Shown one piece after another: positions 1-8,140 of a stretch of 32,181 bases of DNA (position 1 is the stretch's first letter; the number at the start of each line of letters is the position of its first letter). The stretch covers positions 1 through 32,181 of the forward strand of contig JALVEW010000098.1 in NCBI GenBank assembly GCA_027030425.1, read 5' to 3'. The position numbers and the translations under genes are program-made. Under the pieces are notes generated by a model. That model did no database searches. It was not told the DNA's origin and worked only from the letters and a program-made list of their open reading frames with translations. The stretch is from Sedimenticola sp. (GTDB lineage Bacteria > Pseudomonadota > Gammaproteobacteria > Chromatiales > Chromatiaceae).

Positions 1-564
1 GTCCGCGGTCCAGACATCGGAAACGCGCAAGGCCGACTGATCCTTGAGATCCATGAGCGGCAGCAACAGGGGAAGACCGCGCCGGGAGGCCGCATCCCGC
101 AAGGCCTGCAGCAGACCGGAATCCCGCTCCGGATCGACCAGACTGCGCCTTCCCTGCTGTTCCTTGGCCAGCCAGACCAGCACTTCCGGGCGCCCCTGTT
201 CCCATACCGAAAGCCCCAGCTTGCGCAGGGCCTTCTGCACCGTGCCTTTTTCGAAGGCCACCCAGAGCCAGCGCTGTTCCCCGGCGCCGTCATCGGCGGG
301 CCTGGTGCGGTAACGGAACTGCTGAACGTGATTCCCGGCATCCTGAAGAAGCTCCGTCATGCCGGCGCGGCCTTTCAGTCCCCGGTGCCCGGATGCCTTC
401 ACCAGCACCCGTTCGAAAGCCTCCCGGATGGCGGCCTTGCGGGCATCGGGAGAACCGTCGGCGACAGGCACCTCGACCGCATACAGGCCATTGGCCGCCT
501 GCACACCCGCAGAGGGCAACAGGAATACGAACAACAGGAAACAGAAAAGAATTTTCGTCTTCAT
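1..564 (-). CDS. DUF2066 domain-containing exported protein (3' part off the left edge)
   Basis: The frame is open from ATG at 564 to the window edge (188 codons, no stop). The start gives a clear signal peptide: Lys-rich MKTK, then a Phe/Leu hydrophobic core, ending near residue 24 (GVQAA). The next part, NGLYAVEVPVADGSPDARKA followed by an AFERVLVKASG-like segment, matches my memory of the DUF2066 family, periplasmic proteins of unknown function commonly found divergent from purM in gammaproteobacteria. Here the neighbour order is kept except that another gene (747-2084) sits between it and purM. No Shine-Dalgarno sequence is visible; a possible -10 lies only 7 bases upstream of the ATG. 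The family assignment rests on sequence pattern and synteny; the molecular role is unknown. Confidence 0.8.
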   Translation of the reverse strand, partial: MKTKILFCFLLFVFLLPSAGVQAANGLYAVEVPVADGSPDARKAAIREAFERVLVKASGHRGLKGRAGMTELLQDAGNHVQQFRYRTRPADDGAGEQRWLWVAFEKGTVQKALRKLGLSVWEQGRPEVLVWLAKEQQGRRSLVDPERDSGLLQALRDAASRRGLPLLLPLMDLKDQSALRVSDVWTAD

Positions 565-570
565 CAGGCC

Positions 571-599
571 ATTCTACTTGCAACGGCAGTTCCGGCCAA
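571..599 (-). promoter_or_regulatory. Candidate promoter of the DUF2066 gene
   Basis: On the minus strand TTGGCC (599-594) and TAGAAT (576-571) are separated by 17 bases. The expected transcription start would fall at about 564, the A of the start codon, so the mRNA could be leaderless. Seen by eye only. Confidence 0.35.
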
Positions 600-746
600 C
601 CGGGTTAAAATATGAGCCCCTGGACTGTTCGGGCAAGGGCATTTTGCACAGCCAGCCGTGGTGGCATGGGGTGTTTTTCAACAGCCTGCCAGTTCGCAGG
701 CACGCCTGGGATTGTTCTTCTATAGCAGGTGTCGGAGAGAATTCAG

Positions 747-2084
747 ATGAGGATCAATCGTATTTCGATAAAGGCTTTTCTGTTAGTCATGACTTTGCCA
801 TGGACGCTGAATGGTTTCTGTGGCGGCGCCAATACCATGCGAACAAGCGACGACGCTATTGCAACTTCAAACGCATCCAGTGTGCATCAGGATGTCACCT
901 GGTTCCTGAATCAGCACGATGATCTGAAAAGAGATTACTTTGTGGGAAAATTCGGCGTCGACAGTCATCCCAGCGGATGGGACGCAGGCGCCTATTTACG
1001 CGCCTATATCGACATGTACGAGGCATCTCATGAGATCCGCATCCTGCGGAACCTGGATGAGCTGTTGACCATTGTGGCCGATGGCAACGATATTTTGACC
1101 GGAAGAATCAATGACATGACCGGCACGATCATGCCCGGATGGGGAACCAGGGAATATGATTATGGCCCCTATGGCGGTGAACGCTATTCTGACATGTTGA
1201 CAAATGCGCTCTATGCCTATCCTCTTGCTGCCTTTGCCCGAATCGTCAGGGAAGACCCAAGGCTCATACCTGAGTTTGGTGCGAATGCCGACAGGTACTA
1301 TGAAATGGTGCGTGAGCTTTACGCAAGTCACAAGCCATTCGTTCACGATGAGGACTCACCTTACGGCGACGGAACCGGCGGCATGTATTTTGCGTATCCG
1401 GCCAATTATTATGAAGACAGAAAGGACTACTCCGGCATCGAAGCGCCAATCAACTGGACAGTAATCATTGCGAAACCCCTTGTTGAACTGTACCGGGCCA
1501 GCATTGCCGGGGGCAGGCCGGACGACACCTACAAGGATATTGTCACCAAAGTTGGAAATTACAGCTGGTGGAACATGAATGTCGAAACATCAGACAGCAA
1601 TGACACCTATCTGACCTGGTATTATTGGCCGGCGGACGTTGATCCTGATTCATCGACAAGGATGGAAGATTTGACTCATGGGGCCCACATGGGGGCATTC
1701 GTGGTTTCATTGTATGACGCCGGTATCAGGAACCAGTGGAACAGGGAGAAACTTCAATATTTGGCCAATACATTTACATTTGGCGCAGTCATCGGCGATA
1801 CAACTTTCTCCAACTATGTTGATGGAACAGGCGGGGTGTACGAAGATGACGCGGCCACATTGTATGACTGGCTGGAGCTGCAGCAGTATTCACATGGGTC
1901 CTCCCGCAATACCATCGCCTTCTACATTCAAAACGCCATGACAAACCAAGGTGATGACAGGAAATACAATATTGCGGTCTTTGCCAAGTTTATGAAATTT
2001 GGCCGAAACTATTCAGCCAAAATATTGGCTCTGTCTCCGGACCGCCCGGATGCGCCACCATTTTCGACAACCATAAGCCGTTGA
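747..2084 (+). CDS. Predicted secreted protein of unknown function, possible (alpha/alpha) toroid fold
   Basis: 445 residues from ATG 747, chosen because GGAGAG lies 7 bases upstream and the protein then begins with a typical signal peptide (MRINRIS, hydrophobic LLVMTLPWTL, cleavage near GFCGG). The mature part is rich in Tyr, Trp, Asp and Gly and has repeated helix-like segments (YLRAYIDMYEAS, ALYAYPLAAFARIV, DLTHGAHMGAFVVSLYDAGI), reminiscent of six-hairpin toroid enzymes such as polysaccharide lyases, glycosidases or uronyl epimerases. I cannot assign a family. The codons are visibly richer in A/T than in the flanking genes, and the gene interrupts the usual DUF2066-purM neighbourhood, both of which suggest acquisition by transfer. 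It is a single-gene unit closed by its own terminator. Localisation to periplasm or outside is inferred from the signal peptide. Confidence 0.75.
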   Translation: MRINRISIKAFLLVMTLPWTLNGFCGGANTMRTSDDAIATSNASSVHQDVTWFLNQHDDLKRDYFVGKFGVDSHPSGWDAGAYLRAYIDMYEASHEIRILRNLDELLTIVADGNDILTGRINDMTGTIMPGWGTREYDYGPYGGERYSDMLTNALYAYPLAAFARIVREDPRLIPEFGANADRYYEMVRELYASHKPFVHDEDSPYGDGTGGMYFAYPANYYEDRKDYSGIEAPINWTVIIAKPLVELYRASIAGGRPDDTYKDIVTKVGNYSWWNMNVETSDSNDTYLTWYYWPADVDPDSSTRMEDLTHGAHMGAFVVSLYDAGIRNQWNREKLQYLANTFTFGAVIGDTTFSNYVDGTGGVYEDDAATLYDWLELQQYSHGSSRNTIAFYIQNAMTNQGDDRKYNIAVFAKFMKFGRNYSAKILALSPDRPDAPPFSTTISR

Positions 2085-2097
2085 AAATAAAGGCGGG

Positions 2098-2142
2098 AAA
2101 CCACGATTTCCGCCGCCACTGTCAAGAAATCCGTGGTTTTTT
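2098..2142 (+). terminator. Rho-independent terminator after the secreted-protein gene
   Basis: AAACCACGATTTC (2098-2110) pairs with GAAATCCGTGGTTT (2126-2139) with one bulged base, a 15-base loop and a T-run through 2142. It separates the inserted gene from purM. Confidence 0.75.
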
Positions 2143-2232
2143 CAACATCCTGCTGGATGAATTCCAAATCTCTCCCATCGCGGCTTGGGTTACAATACCC
2201 ACCCGAATCAATCTGCTTTACAGGAGCCGACA

Positions 2233-3285
2233 GTGTCCTCCCAAGACCCAGCTTCAGAAGGACTCAGTTACCGTCAGGCCGGCGTGGATATCGACGCCGG
2301 CAACGCCCTGGTGGAAAACATCAAACCTCTGGTGAAAAAGACCTTTCGCCCGGGCGTACTAGCCGGCCTGGGAGGCTTCGGCGCCCTGTTCGAGCTGCCT
2401 GTGAGCGACTACCGGGAACCGGTGCTGGTCTCGGGCACGGACGGCGTGGGCACCAAGCTGAAGCTGGCCATGATGCTGGACAGGCACGACAGCATCGGCA
2501 TCGACCTGGTGGCCATGTGCGTCAACGACATCGTGGTGGCCGGCGCCGAGCCTTTGTTCTTCCTCGATTATTTCGCCACCGGCAAACTGCTGGTGGACCG
2601 GGCCACGGACATCATCTCCGGCATTGCCCGGGGCTGCGAGCTGGCGGGCTGCGCCCTCACCGGCGGGGAGACCGCCGAAATGCCCGGCATGTACCAGGGC
2701 GACGATTACGACCTGGCCGGTTTCAGCGTGGGCATCGTGGAAAAATCGGCCATTCTCACCGGCGACAAGGTGCGCCAGGGCGATGTGCTGCTGGGGCTGG
2801 CCTCTTCCGGCCCGCACTCCAACGGCTATTCACTGATACGCAAGGTCATCGAGACCAGCAGCGCCGACCTGGAGGCGGATCTGGACGGCCGCCCCCTGGG
2901 CGAGGCTCTGCTGGCGCCCACGAGAATCTACGTCAAATCCCTGCTGGCCCTGCTCAAGGAGGTGGATGTCCATGCCTTGGCCCACATCACCGGCGGCGGC
3001 CTCACGGAAAACCTTCCCCGGGTGCTTCCGGATGGCACGGCAGCGCACATCGATACTTCCCGATGGCCGCGCCCGGCAGTCTTTTCCTGGCTGCAGGAGC
3101 AGGGGCGGATTGCCGAGGACGAAATGCTGCGCACTTTCAACTGCGGCATCGGCATGGTGGTCTGCGTCAGCCCGGAAGATGCCGGGCGGGCCAGCCAGCT
3201 GCTACAGGCCGCAGGCGAAACCCTGTACGAAATTGGCACCATAGAAAGCAGCGACAGCGAGCAACCCTGCGTGAATTATGTCTAG
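2233..3285 (+). CDS. purM: Phosphoribosylformylglycinamidine cyclo-ligase (AIR synthetase)
   Basis: PurM catalyses ATP-dependent ring closure of FGAM to AIR, the fifth step of purine synthesis, in the cytoplasm. The 350-residue product shows the family hallmarks in order: [16 protein letters not shown] near the N-terminus, [81 protein letters not shown] and FNCGIGMV. I chose the GTG at 2233: GGAG at 2223-2226 is ideally spaced, and the alignment with E. coli PurM begins just after it. The in-frame ATG at 2185 has no support. A TACAAT at 2191-2196 could be the -10 of the promoter, though no good -35 is seen. The end overlaps purN by 8 bases, indicating translational coupling. Confidence 0.97.
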   Translation: MSSQDPASEGLSYRQAGVDIDAGNALVENIKPLVKKTFRPGVLAGLGGFGALFELPVSDYREPVLVSGTDGVGTKLKLAMMLDRHDSIGIDLVAMCVNDIVVAGAEPLFFLDYFATGKLLVDRATDIISGIARGCELAGCALTGGETAEMPGMYQGDDYDLAGFSVGIVEKSAILTGDKVRQGDVLLGLASSGPHSNGYSLIRKVIETSSADLEADLDGRPLGEALLAPTRIYVKSLLALLKEVDVHALAHITGGGLTENLPRVLPDGTAAHIDTSRWPRPAVFSWLQEQGRIAEDEMLRTFNCGIGMVVCVSPEDAGRASQLLQAAGETLYEIGTIESSDSEQPCVNYV

Positions 3286-3931
3286 GCTTCCTATCGTGGT
3301 CCTGATTTCCGGTGGTGGCACCAACCTGCAGGCCATCATCGACGCGGCCCGGAACGATCTTCCCGTGGACATCCGCGCCGTCATCAGCAACCGGCCGGAT
3401 GCCTATGGCCTGCAGCGGGCGGAAAAGGCCGGCATCCCCACCGCCGTGCTGAATCACCGGGCGTTCAACAGCCGGGAAGCCTTCGACCAGGCCCTGGCGG
3501 CGCTCATCGACGAGTACCAACCCAGCCTGGTTCTGCTGGCGGGATTCATGCGCATCCTCACTCCGGATTTCGTGCGCCATTATCACGGCCGCATGCTGAA
3601 CATCCACCCTTCCCTGCTGCCCAGGTTTCAGGGGCTGAACACCCACCAGCGGGCGCTGGATGCTTCGGAGGAGGAACATGGCGCCAGCATCCATTTCGTC
3701 ACCGAAGAACTGGACGGCGGCCCCGTCATCCTCCAGGCCCGGGTGCCGGTGCTGCCTGGCGATGACGCGGAGACCCTGGCGGCGCGCGTACTGGAAAAGG
3801 AACACATCATTTATCCCCTGGCGGTTCGCTGGTTTGCCGAGGGGCGTCTTGGCCTGAACGAAGCCGGCCAAGTACTTTTCGACAACAAGGTACTGGACAG
3901 CCCCCTCGAGCTGGAATCGGTCCGCAGCTGA
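3278..3931 (+). CDS. purN: Phosphoribosylglycinamide formyltransferase (10-formyl-THF dependent)
   Basis: PurN transfers the formyl group of 10-formyltetrahydrofolate to GAR, the third step of purine synthesis. The 217-residue protein has the usual length. It begins [17 protein letters not shown] (phosphate-binding loop), then [12 protein letters not shown], the catalytic [12 protein letters not shown] segment (Asn and His), [10 protein letters not shown] and [11 protein letters not shown], which carries the catalytic Asp. It overlaps the end of purM by 8 bases and its own stop overlaps the ATG of the DUF3108 gene (TGATG), so purM-purN-DUF3108 form one transcription unit, the arrangement known from Pseudomonas. 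Confidence 0.97.
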   Translation: MSRLPIVVLISGGGTNLQAIIDAARNDLPVDIRAVISNRPDAYGLQRAEKAGIPTAVLNHRAFNSREAFDQALAALIDEYQPSLVLLAGFMRILTPDFVRHYHGRMLNIHPSLLPRFQGLNTHQRALDASEEEHGASIHFVTEELDGGPVILQARVPVLPGDDAETLAARVLEKEHIIYPLAVRWFAEGRLGLNEAGQVLFDNKVLDSPLELESVRS

Positions 3932-4626
3932 TGTCCATGCTGCTTCGCATCTGCATGCTGCTGTTCCTGTCCCGGGCGGCGCAGGCCCTGGAACCCTTCA
4001 GCGCCGTCTATGAGCTGAGTTTCAACGGAGAAAAGAAGGGCGAGACCCACTTCAGTCTCACGCTGCATGAGAATGGCTACAGTTTCGAGGCCTTCACCCA
4101 ACCAGTGGGGCAACTCGCGGAACGGGACAGCAAGCACGAAATCCTGGAAACCAGCCATGGTCATTTCGACAATGGCCGTCCCGAGCCGGACAGCTATTAT
4201 TACGCCGTGCGCAGCGGCTCAAAAACCCTGATGACGGAATTCTTCTTTGACTGGAACAGGAAACAACTGACCGTCAGGGGTGACTCGGAATCACAGAAAT
4301 TCCGGCTGGAAGAAGGCACCCAGGACAGGCTGAGCTATCTGCTGCGTGCCATGGTTCTGCTCGATGGAAGTCAGAATGAAGCCCAGTTTCCCCGCGTATC
4401 CCTCGAAGGGAGCGAGCGCATTACCCTGAAAAGGAAACTGCAGAAATACATCTCCACGGCTGCCGGCCGTTTTCTGGGCAGGGAGATATCCATCACCAGT
4501 GACAAGCAGGGTGTGTCACGCTCCCTGTGGCTGGCTCCCCGTCACGGCGGTATTCCCCTGCTGCTGGTCCAGGAAAATGGCAAGGGAATCGTACGCATGG
4601 AACTGTTGAAAATAGATAGAAAGTAA
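3931..4626 (+). CDS. DUF3108 domain-containing exported protein
   Basis: 231 residues with a signal peptide ([19 protein letters not shown], cleavage after AQA). The mature start LEPFSAVYELSFNGEKKGE, the following beta-rich segments and the late GRFLGREISITSDKQG region resemble the DUF3108 family, periplasmic beta-sheet proteins of unknown function. The gene overlaps the stop of purN by one base and follows purM-purN as in Pseudomonas relatives, so it is probably co-transcribed. Nothing in the sequence links it mechanistically to purine synthesis. No terminator is seen after it; the next 130 bases contain the large palindrome before the hemerythrin gene. Confidence 0.85.
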   Translation: MSMLLRICMLLFLSRAAQALEPFSAVYELSFNGEKKGETHFSLTLHENGYSFEAFTQPVGQLAERDSKHEILETSHGHFDNGRPEPDSYYYAVRSGSKTLMTEFFFDWNRKQLTVRGDSESQKFRLEEGTQDRLSYLLRAMVLLDGSQNEAQFPRVSLEGSERITLKRKLQKYISTAAGRFLGREISITSDKQGVSRSLWLAPRHGGIPLLLVQENGKGIVRMELLKIDRK

Positions 4627-4653
4627 CCACTCTGTGAATAAGCCACATAAAGG

Positions 4654-4774
4654 GTAACTGCCCAGATTGCCGCTGAAATGCGTCAGATCAAGGCAAAATA
4701 TGTGAGTTTACAAGTGTAAATGACCATTCTTGAACGCAGAGCTGGCGCATTTCAGTGGTGAGCTGGGTAGTTAC
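4654..4774. repeat. 121-bp imperfect palindrome upstream of the hemerythrin gene
   Basis: A 33-base left arm (4654-4686, beginning GTAACTGCCCAG and ending CTGAAATGCGTCAG) is the reverse complement of the right arm (4742-4774) at 27 of 33 positions by my count. The interior holds a second small palindrome at 4707-4720. It ends 12 bases before the chosen start codon. It may be a miniature inverted-repeat element or a structured leader; I see no clear target-site duplication. Confidence 0.7.
4707..4720. promoter_or_regulatory. Candidate operator TTTAC-N4-GTAAA
   Basis: A perfect 5-base-arm palindrome at the centre of the larger palindrome, 66 bases before the hemerythrin start. It has the size of a dimeric regulator site, but no regulator can be named and it could simply be the tip of the large hairpin. 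Confidence 0.3.
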
Positions 4775-4786
4775 GATAGAGAAGCA

Positions 4787-5215
4787 ATGAAAAGACACCA
4801 AGCCTTGACCAACCTGTCCCGGGAACACCACCAGTCCCTGCGGCTGGCCAAAAAATGCATGGACACCGCCGCCAGGGCCGTGCCGGAGCAGTGCCAGGCC
4901 CTGTGCCAGGAAATCGTTTCTACCTTCGACCAGGAGTGGGACAGGCATTTCCGCAATGAGGAAACCACCATCTTCAATGTGACGGCAAGCATGGAAGGCA
5001 GAATCCACGACCTTGGCCTGCAGCTGACTGAAGAACACGACCGCATGCGCGACATGGCCAGAACCATGAGGGAGGGAGACAGCAGCTGCGCCATTCTGGG
5101 ACAGTTCGGCCTGCTGTTGCGGGACCACACCCGCCTGGAGGAACGTGAACTCTTTCCCCTGGTTGAACAGGCATTCAGCGCCGGGCAGATGGAAAGAATC
5201 AGGAAGCAGACCTGA
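4787..5215 (+). CDS. Hemerythrin-like HHE domain protein
   Basis: 142 residues, a single four-helix hemerythrin domain. The iron-ligand pattern is visible: H14/H15 (SREHHQSL), H54 with E58 (DRHFRNEET), H84 (TEEHDRM), and H114 with E118 (RDHTRLEERELFPL). Such proteins bind a non-haem di-iron centre and act in oxygen, nitric oxide or iron handling in the cytoplasm; which of these applies here cannot be told. I chose ATG 4787 rather than the upstream in-frame TTG at 4730, because the family motif starts right after it and the upstream stretch lies inside the palindrome. The 3' end overlaps the convergent histidine kinase gene by 17 bases. Confidence 0.88.
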   Translation: MKRHQALTNLSREHHQSLRLAKKCMDTAARAVPEQCQALCQEIVSTFDQEWDRHFRNEETTIFNVTASMEGRIHDLGLQLTEEHDRMRDMARTMREGDSSCAILGQFGLLLRDHTRLEERELFPLVEQAFSAGQMERIRKQT

Positions 5216-6623
5216 CAACAACCCGGGCCACCAGCCCGGACCGGGCATCCTCCCGGTTCTCCAGTACCACTTCCACACCCATGCATTTCGCTGCCTGGCT
5301 GACGATGGCCAGTCCCAGCCCGCAGCCCTGCACTTCCTGCCCGGCCAGACGCACGAAACGCCGGGTCACGGATTCAAGCTGGTCCGGGGGGATGCCGGGC
5401 CCCTCATCGGCAATGCTGATGACGGTTTCCGCCGGCGTCTGGATGACTTCACAGGTGACCCGGCCATTTTCCGGGCTGTAGCGGATCGCGTTGTCCAGCA
5501 GATTGCGCAAAATGGTAAACATCAACTGTTCATTCACCAGCACCGGCTGTAGCACCTCTCCATGAAGCAGGCGTTCCATCGTGACGCCTTTTTCCTCCGC
5601 CAGGACAGTCACTTCTTCATTTACGGCATCACACAGGCGCCCCAGATCCACTTCCGAGACCGGAAATGCGCCGCTGTCGGGGGACAGGCGCGCCAGCATG
5701 AGCAACTGTTCCACAAGGTGGGTGCTGCGATCCACGGAGGACATCACCTTTTCAAGTGACGCTTTCATCCCATCCATGTCCCCTGCCTTCAGGGCAAGCT
5801 GGGCGTGCAAGCGAATGGCGGCCAGGGGCGTGCGCAGTTCGTGTGAAGCATCGGAGGTAAACTGTTTCTCTCTCTGTATGGCCTCATCGAGACGGGAGAG
5901 CATTTCATTCAGGGCATCGACCAGGGGCAGCAGCTCCCGGGGCACATCCCTGTTGTCTACAGGCTCCAGCTTGTCGATATCCCGACGGCGCACCTCCTCG
6001 GACAGGCGCTCCAGGGGGCGCAGCCCCCGGTCCACGGTGAAGAAAATCACCAGGGCGAAAAGAGGGATGGCCCACAGGAGTATGCCCCAGGACTCGATAG
6101 TGTATTCCCAGGCGAGCTCATCCCGGGCCACGTTGTTCTCAGCAGTGTAGATACTGTAGTCCGTGCCCTCCGGATACACTCCCAGCACCCGCCACTCCGC
6201 ACCATCAACACGGACATTCTGGTAACCGCTGCCAGTAGCCAGAGGCTTCACCGGCGCGGAAGCGGAACGCAGCACCAGCTCATCCCCGAGCCACACCTGG
6301 TAACTGATGTTTTTCTCGTATTTATGCAGATTCCTTTTCAGCAGAATCTGTTCCGCCACCACACCTTCATCACCCTTGCTGTCAAGGTTGGCGAGAATCA
6401 GTTTACCGATGAGTTTGGCTGTCTGGGCGAGCTCGGCATCGAAGACTTCCTCAATCTCGTGCTGGGCGCGATGATAACTGACGGCCAGCACCACCAGCAG
6501 GGCGAGAAGGAAAGTTCCCAGCACCCGGGCCAATACCTGGCGGCGCAGAGAAGGCCTTTTTCTTCCATCCTTCCCGGTCTGTATTTCCAGATATCCCCCA
6601 TGCCGGGTTGTTCCCCTGTTCAT
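5199..6623 (-). CDS. Two-component sensor histidine kinase, QseC/PmrB-like
   Basis: 474 residues. Two transmembrane helices (about 34-50 and 179-197) flank a periplasmic sensor domain of about 125 residues, followed by a HAMP-like segment, a HisKA domain with the phospho-acceptor His261 in ASHELRTPLAAIRLH, and a HATPase domain with the N box (NLLDNAIRYSPENG), G1 (DEGPGIPP) and G2 (GCGLGLAIV). The start ATG is preceded by a strong GGGGGGG-containing Shine-Dalgarno sequence. It is the last gene of the seven-gene operon, 45 bases after its response regulator, so it probably controls the upstream biosynthetic genes. The signal is unknown; by position it could be the operon's own product. The 3' end overlaps the hemerythrin gene. 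Confidence 0.93.
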   Translation of the reverse strand: MNRGTTRHGGYLEIQTGKDGRKRPSLRRQVLARVLGTFLLALLVVLAVSYHRAQHEIEEVFDAELAQTAKLIGKLILANLDSKGDEGVVAEQILLKRNLHKYEKNISYQVWLGDELVLRSASAPVKPLATGSGYQNVRVDGAEWRVLGVYPEGTDYSIYTAENNVARDELAWEYTIESWGILLWAIPLFALVIFFTVDRGLRPLERLSEEVRRRDIDKLEPVDNRDVPRELLPLVDALNEMLSRLDEAIQREKQFTSDASHELRTPLAAIRLHAQLALKAGDMDGMKASLEKVMSSVDRSTHLVEQLLMLARLSPDSGAFPVSEVDLGRLCDAVNEEVTVLAEEKGVTMERLLHGEVLQPVLVNEQLMFTILRNLLDNAIRYSPENGRVTCEVIQTPAETVISIADEGPGIPPDQLESVTRRFVRLAGQEVQGCGLGLAIVSQAAKCMGVEVVLENREDARSGLVARVVVRSAS

Positions 6624-6668
6624 CCGCCCCCCCTGATTTCGACGCCCCGACGTTAGCGGGCCGCTCTG

Positions 6669-7322
6669 TCAGCCAATCCTGTATCCCACGCCCCGAACGG
6701 TGGAAATGAGTCCTGCCCCCAGTTTCTTGCGCAGCTTGTGCACATGGACTTCCAGGGCATTGCTTTCTATTTCCGTATCCCAGCCGTAGAGAGCCTGTTC
6801 CAGGCGCTCACGGCTCACCACCCGTCCCTGATGTTCCAGCAGGTATTGCAGCACCGTGAATTCCTTCCGGGACAGCTCCACCTTTTCCCCTGCCCGGCGA
6901 ACCTCCCTGGCGGCGGGATCCAGCGATACATCTCCATGCTCCAGCACAGGCACAGCCCTGTCCTGACTGCGGCGCAGCAGGGAACGCAGCCGGGCCGACA
7001 GCTCTTCCAGATCAAAAGGCTTGGTCAGATAGTCGTCCGCGCCCTGGTCCAGTCCGCCGACACGGTCCCTCACCGCATCCCGAGCCGTAAGTATGAGAAC
7101 GGGAACCACAAGCCCCCTGTCCCTGATCTCCTTCAGAACATCCATGCCGTCCATACCCGGAAGACCGAGATCCAGCACCACCAGGTCGAAGCTTTCAGTG
7201 AGCAAGGAATGCAATGCCTGGCGGCCATCCGTGAGCCAGTCTACCGTATATCCCTCTCCCTGCAGGCCCAGCTTCAGGCCGTCACCCAGCAGGGGATCGT
7301 CTTCCACCAGGAGTAATCTCAA
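6669..7322 (-). CDS. OmpR-family response regulator, QseB/PmrA-like
   Basis: 217 residues: receiver domain with acidic pair D8/D9, phospho-acceptor D51 (VLDLGLPGMDG), T79 and K101 (LTKPFD), then a winged-helix DNA-binding domain (LSRKEFTVLQYLLEH, NALEVHVHKLRKKLG, ISTVRGVGYRIG at the C-terminus). The start is a TTG at 7322, which gives MRLLLVEDDPLLGDG, colinear with QseB; TTGA overlaps the stop of the dehydrogenase gene by 4 bases, so translation is probably coupled. Regulators of this type bind hexamer direct repeats about 11 bases apart, and exactly such a repeat lies upstream of the operon at 11688-11704, suggesting autoregulation. Confidence 0.93.
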   Translation of the reverse strand: MRLLLVEDDPLLGDGLKLGLQGEGYTVDWLTDGRQALHSLLTESFDLVVLDLGLPGMDGMDVLKEIRDRGLVVPVLILTARDAVRDRVGGLDQGADDYLTKPFDLEELSARLRSLLRRSQDRAVPVLEHGDVSLDPAAREVRRAGEKVELSRKEFTVLQYLLEHQGRVVSRERLEQALYGWDTEIESNALEVHVHKLRKKLGAGLISTVRGVGYRIG

Positions 7323-8128
7323 GAATTGCCTCCAGCCGCCGCGTATTTCTTCATCACCTCATTCTGTTTCTTCAGGGAGTTATCCACTACTCCCGGCAAG
7401 ATACCATTAATCCTTGCAAACAGGGACTCGGGAAAACCAATGTACTTTTCCTTGCAACCCTTCTTTGCGGCCTTCAGGATTTCCCTGGCCACCGTCTCCG
7501 GCTTGTCGAAAGCCATGTTCACTTCTTCGGCCATGGCATAGACCTCGGGCGGGTTCAGCGGTGTATCCACACCCCGGGGAGCCACATAGGTCACGTCTAT
7601 GCCGCTGCCGGCCAGTTCCCGGCGCAGGGCCTGGGAAAAGCCGCGCAGGGCAAACTTGCTGGCGGAGTAGGCGGTAAAACAGGAAAAGCCGATACTGCCG
7701 AAGGTGGAACCGACATTCACTATCTGCCCTTTCCCCTGCCTCAGCATATGCGGGAGCAACGCATGAACCATGAGCATGGGCGCAATGGCATTCACCGACA
7801 TGATGCGCTCGATACTTTCCATCGACTGTTCCTCATAGCGCGCAAAGGCATTGATGCCGGCCAGGTTGATGAGCATGTCCACGCCACCGAGGTCGTTCAG
7901 CATGGCCTGCACACAGCGCTCACGGTCGGCTTCCCCGGTGACATCCGCGGCAAGGAAATACGCCTGGTCAGCGGATGACCCCAGGAATTCCCGCAACGAC
8001 GCCAGCTCCTCCTCTTTCAGGGCAACGAGGCAGGGACGCGCGCCGGCCTGGAGCAATTCCCGCGCCAGATGCCGGCCGATGCCGCCCGCCGCGCCGATGA
8101 GCAGTACACGCGCATTCTCGAGTTTCAT
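7319..8128 (-). CDS. Short-chain dehydrogenase/reductase (SDR)
   Basis: 269 residues. Classical SDR features: Rossmann glycine motif G12-A-A-G-G-I-G18, NLAG at 88-91, catalytic S141 (NVGSTFG), and Y154-x3-K158 (YSASK). These predict an NAD(P)-dependent oxidoreductase acting on a carbonyl or hydroxyl group in the cytoplasm. The C-terminal extension after about residue 200 (KPETVAREILKAAKKG, IGFPESLFARINGILPG) resembles SDRs acting on lipid-like substrates, though this is only an impression. It starts 12 bases after the TPR gene with a G-rich Shine-Dalgarno sequence and overlaps the response regulator, so it belongs to the operon. The substrate is unknown; the operon partners suggest an acyl-derived compound. 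Confidence 0.92.
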   Translation of the reverse strand: MKLENARVLLIGAAGGIGRHLARELLQAGARPCLVALKEEELASLREFLGSSADQAYFLAADVTGEADRERCVQAMLNDLGGVDMLINLAGINAFARYEEQSMESIERIMSVNAIAPMLMVHALLPHMLRQGKGQIVNVGSTFGSIGFSCFTAYSASKFALRGFSQALRRELAGSGIDVTYVAPRGVDTPLNPPEVYAMAEEVNMAFDKPETVAREILKAAKKGCKEKYIGFPESLFARINGILPGVVDNSLKKQNEVMKKYAAAGGNS

Positions 8129-8140
8129 CCCGTCCCCCCC

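Noticed and set aside
2133..3305. Long Arg/Gly-rich plus-strand frame overlapping purM
   Set aside because: It is the out-of-frame shadow of purM; composition is low-complexity and the purM frame is unmistakable.
4730..4786. Upstream TTG extension of the hemerythrin gene
   Set aside because: The extension is encoded by the palindrome arm, and family similarity begins at ATG 4787.
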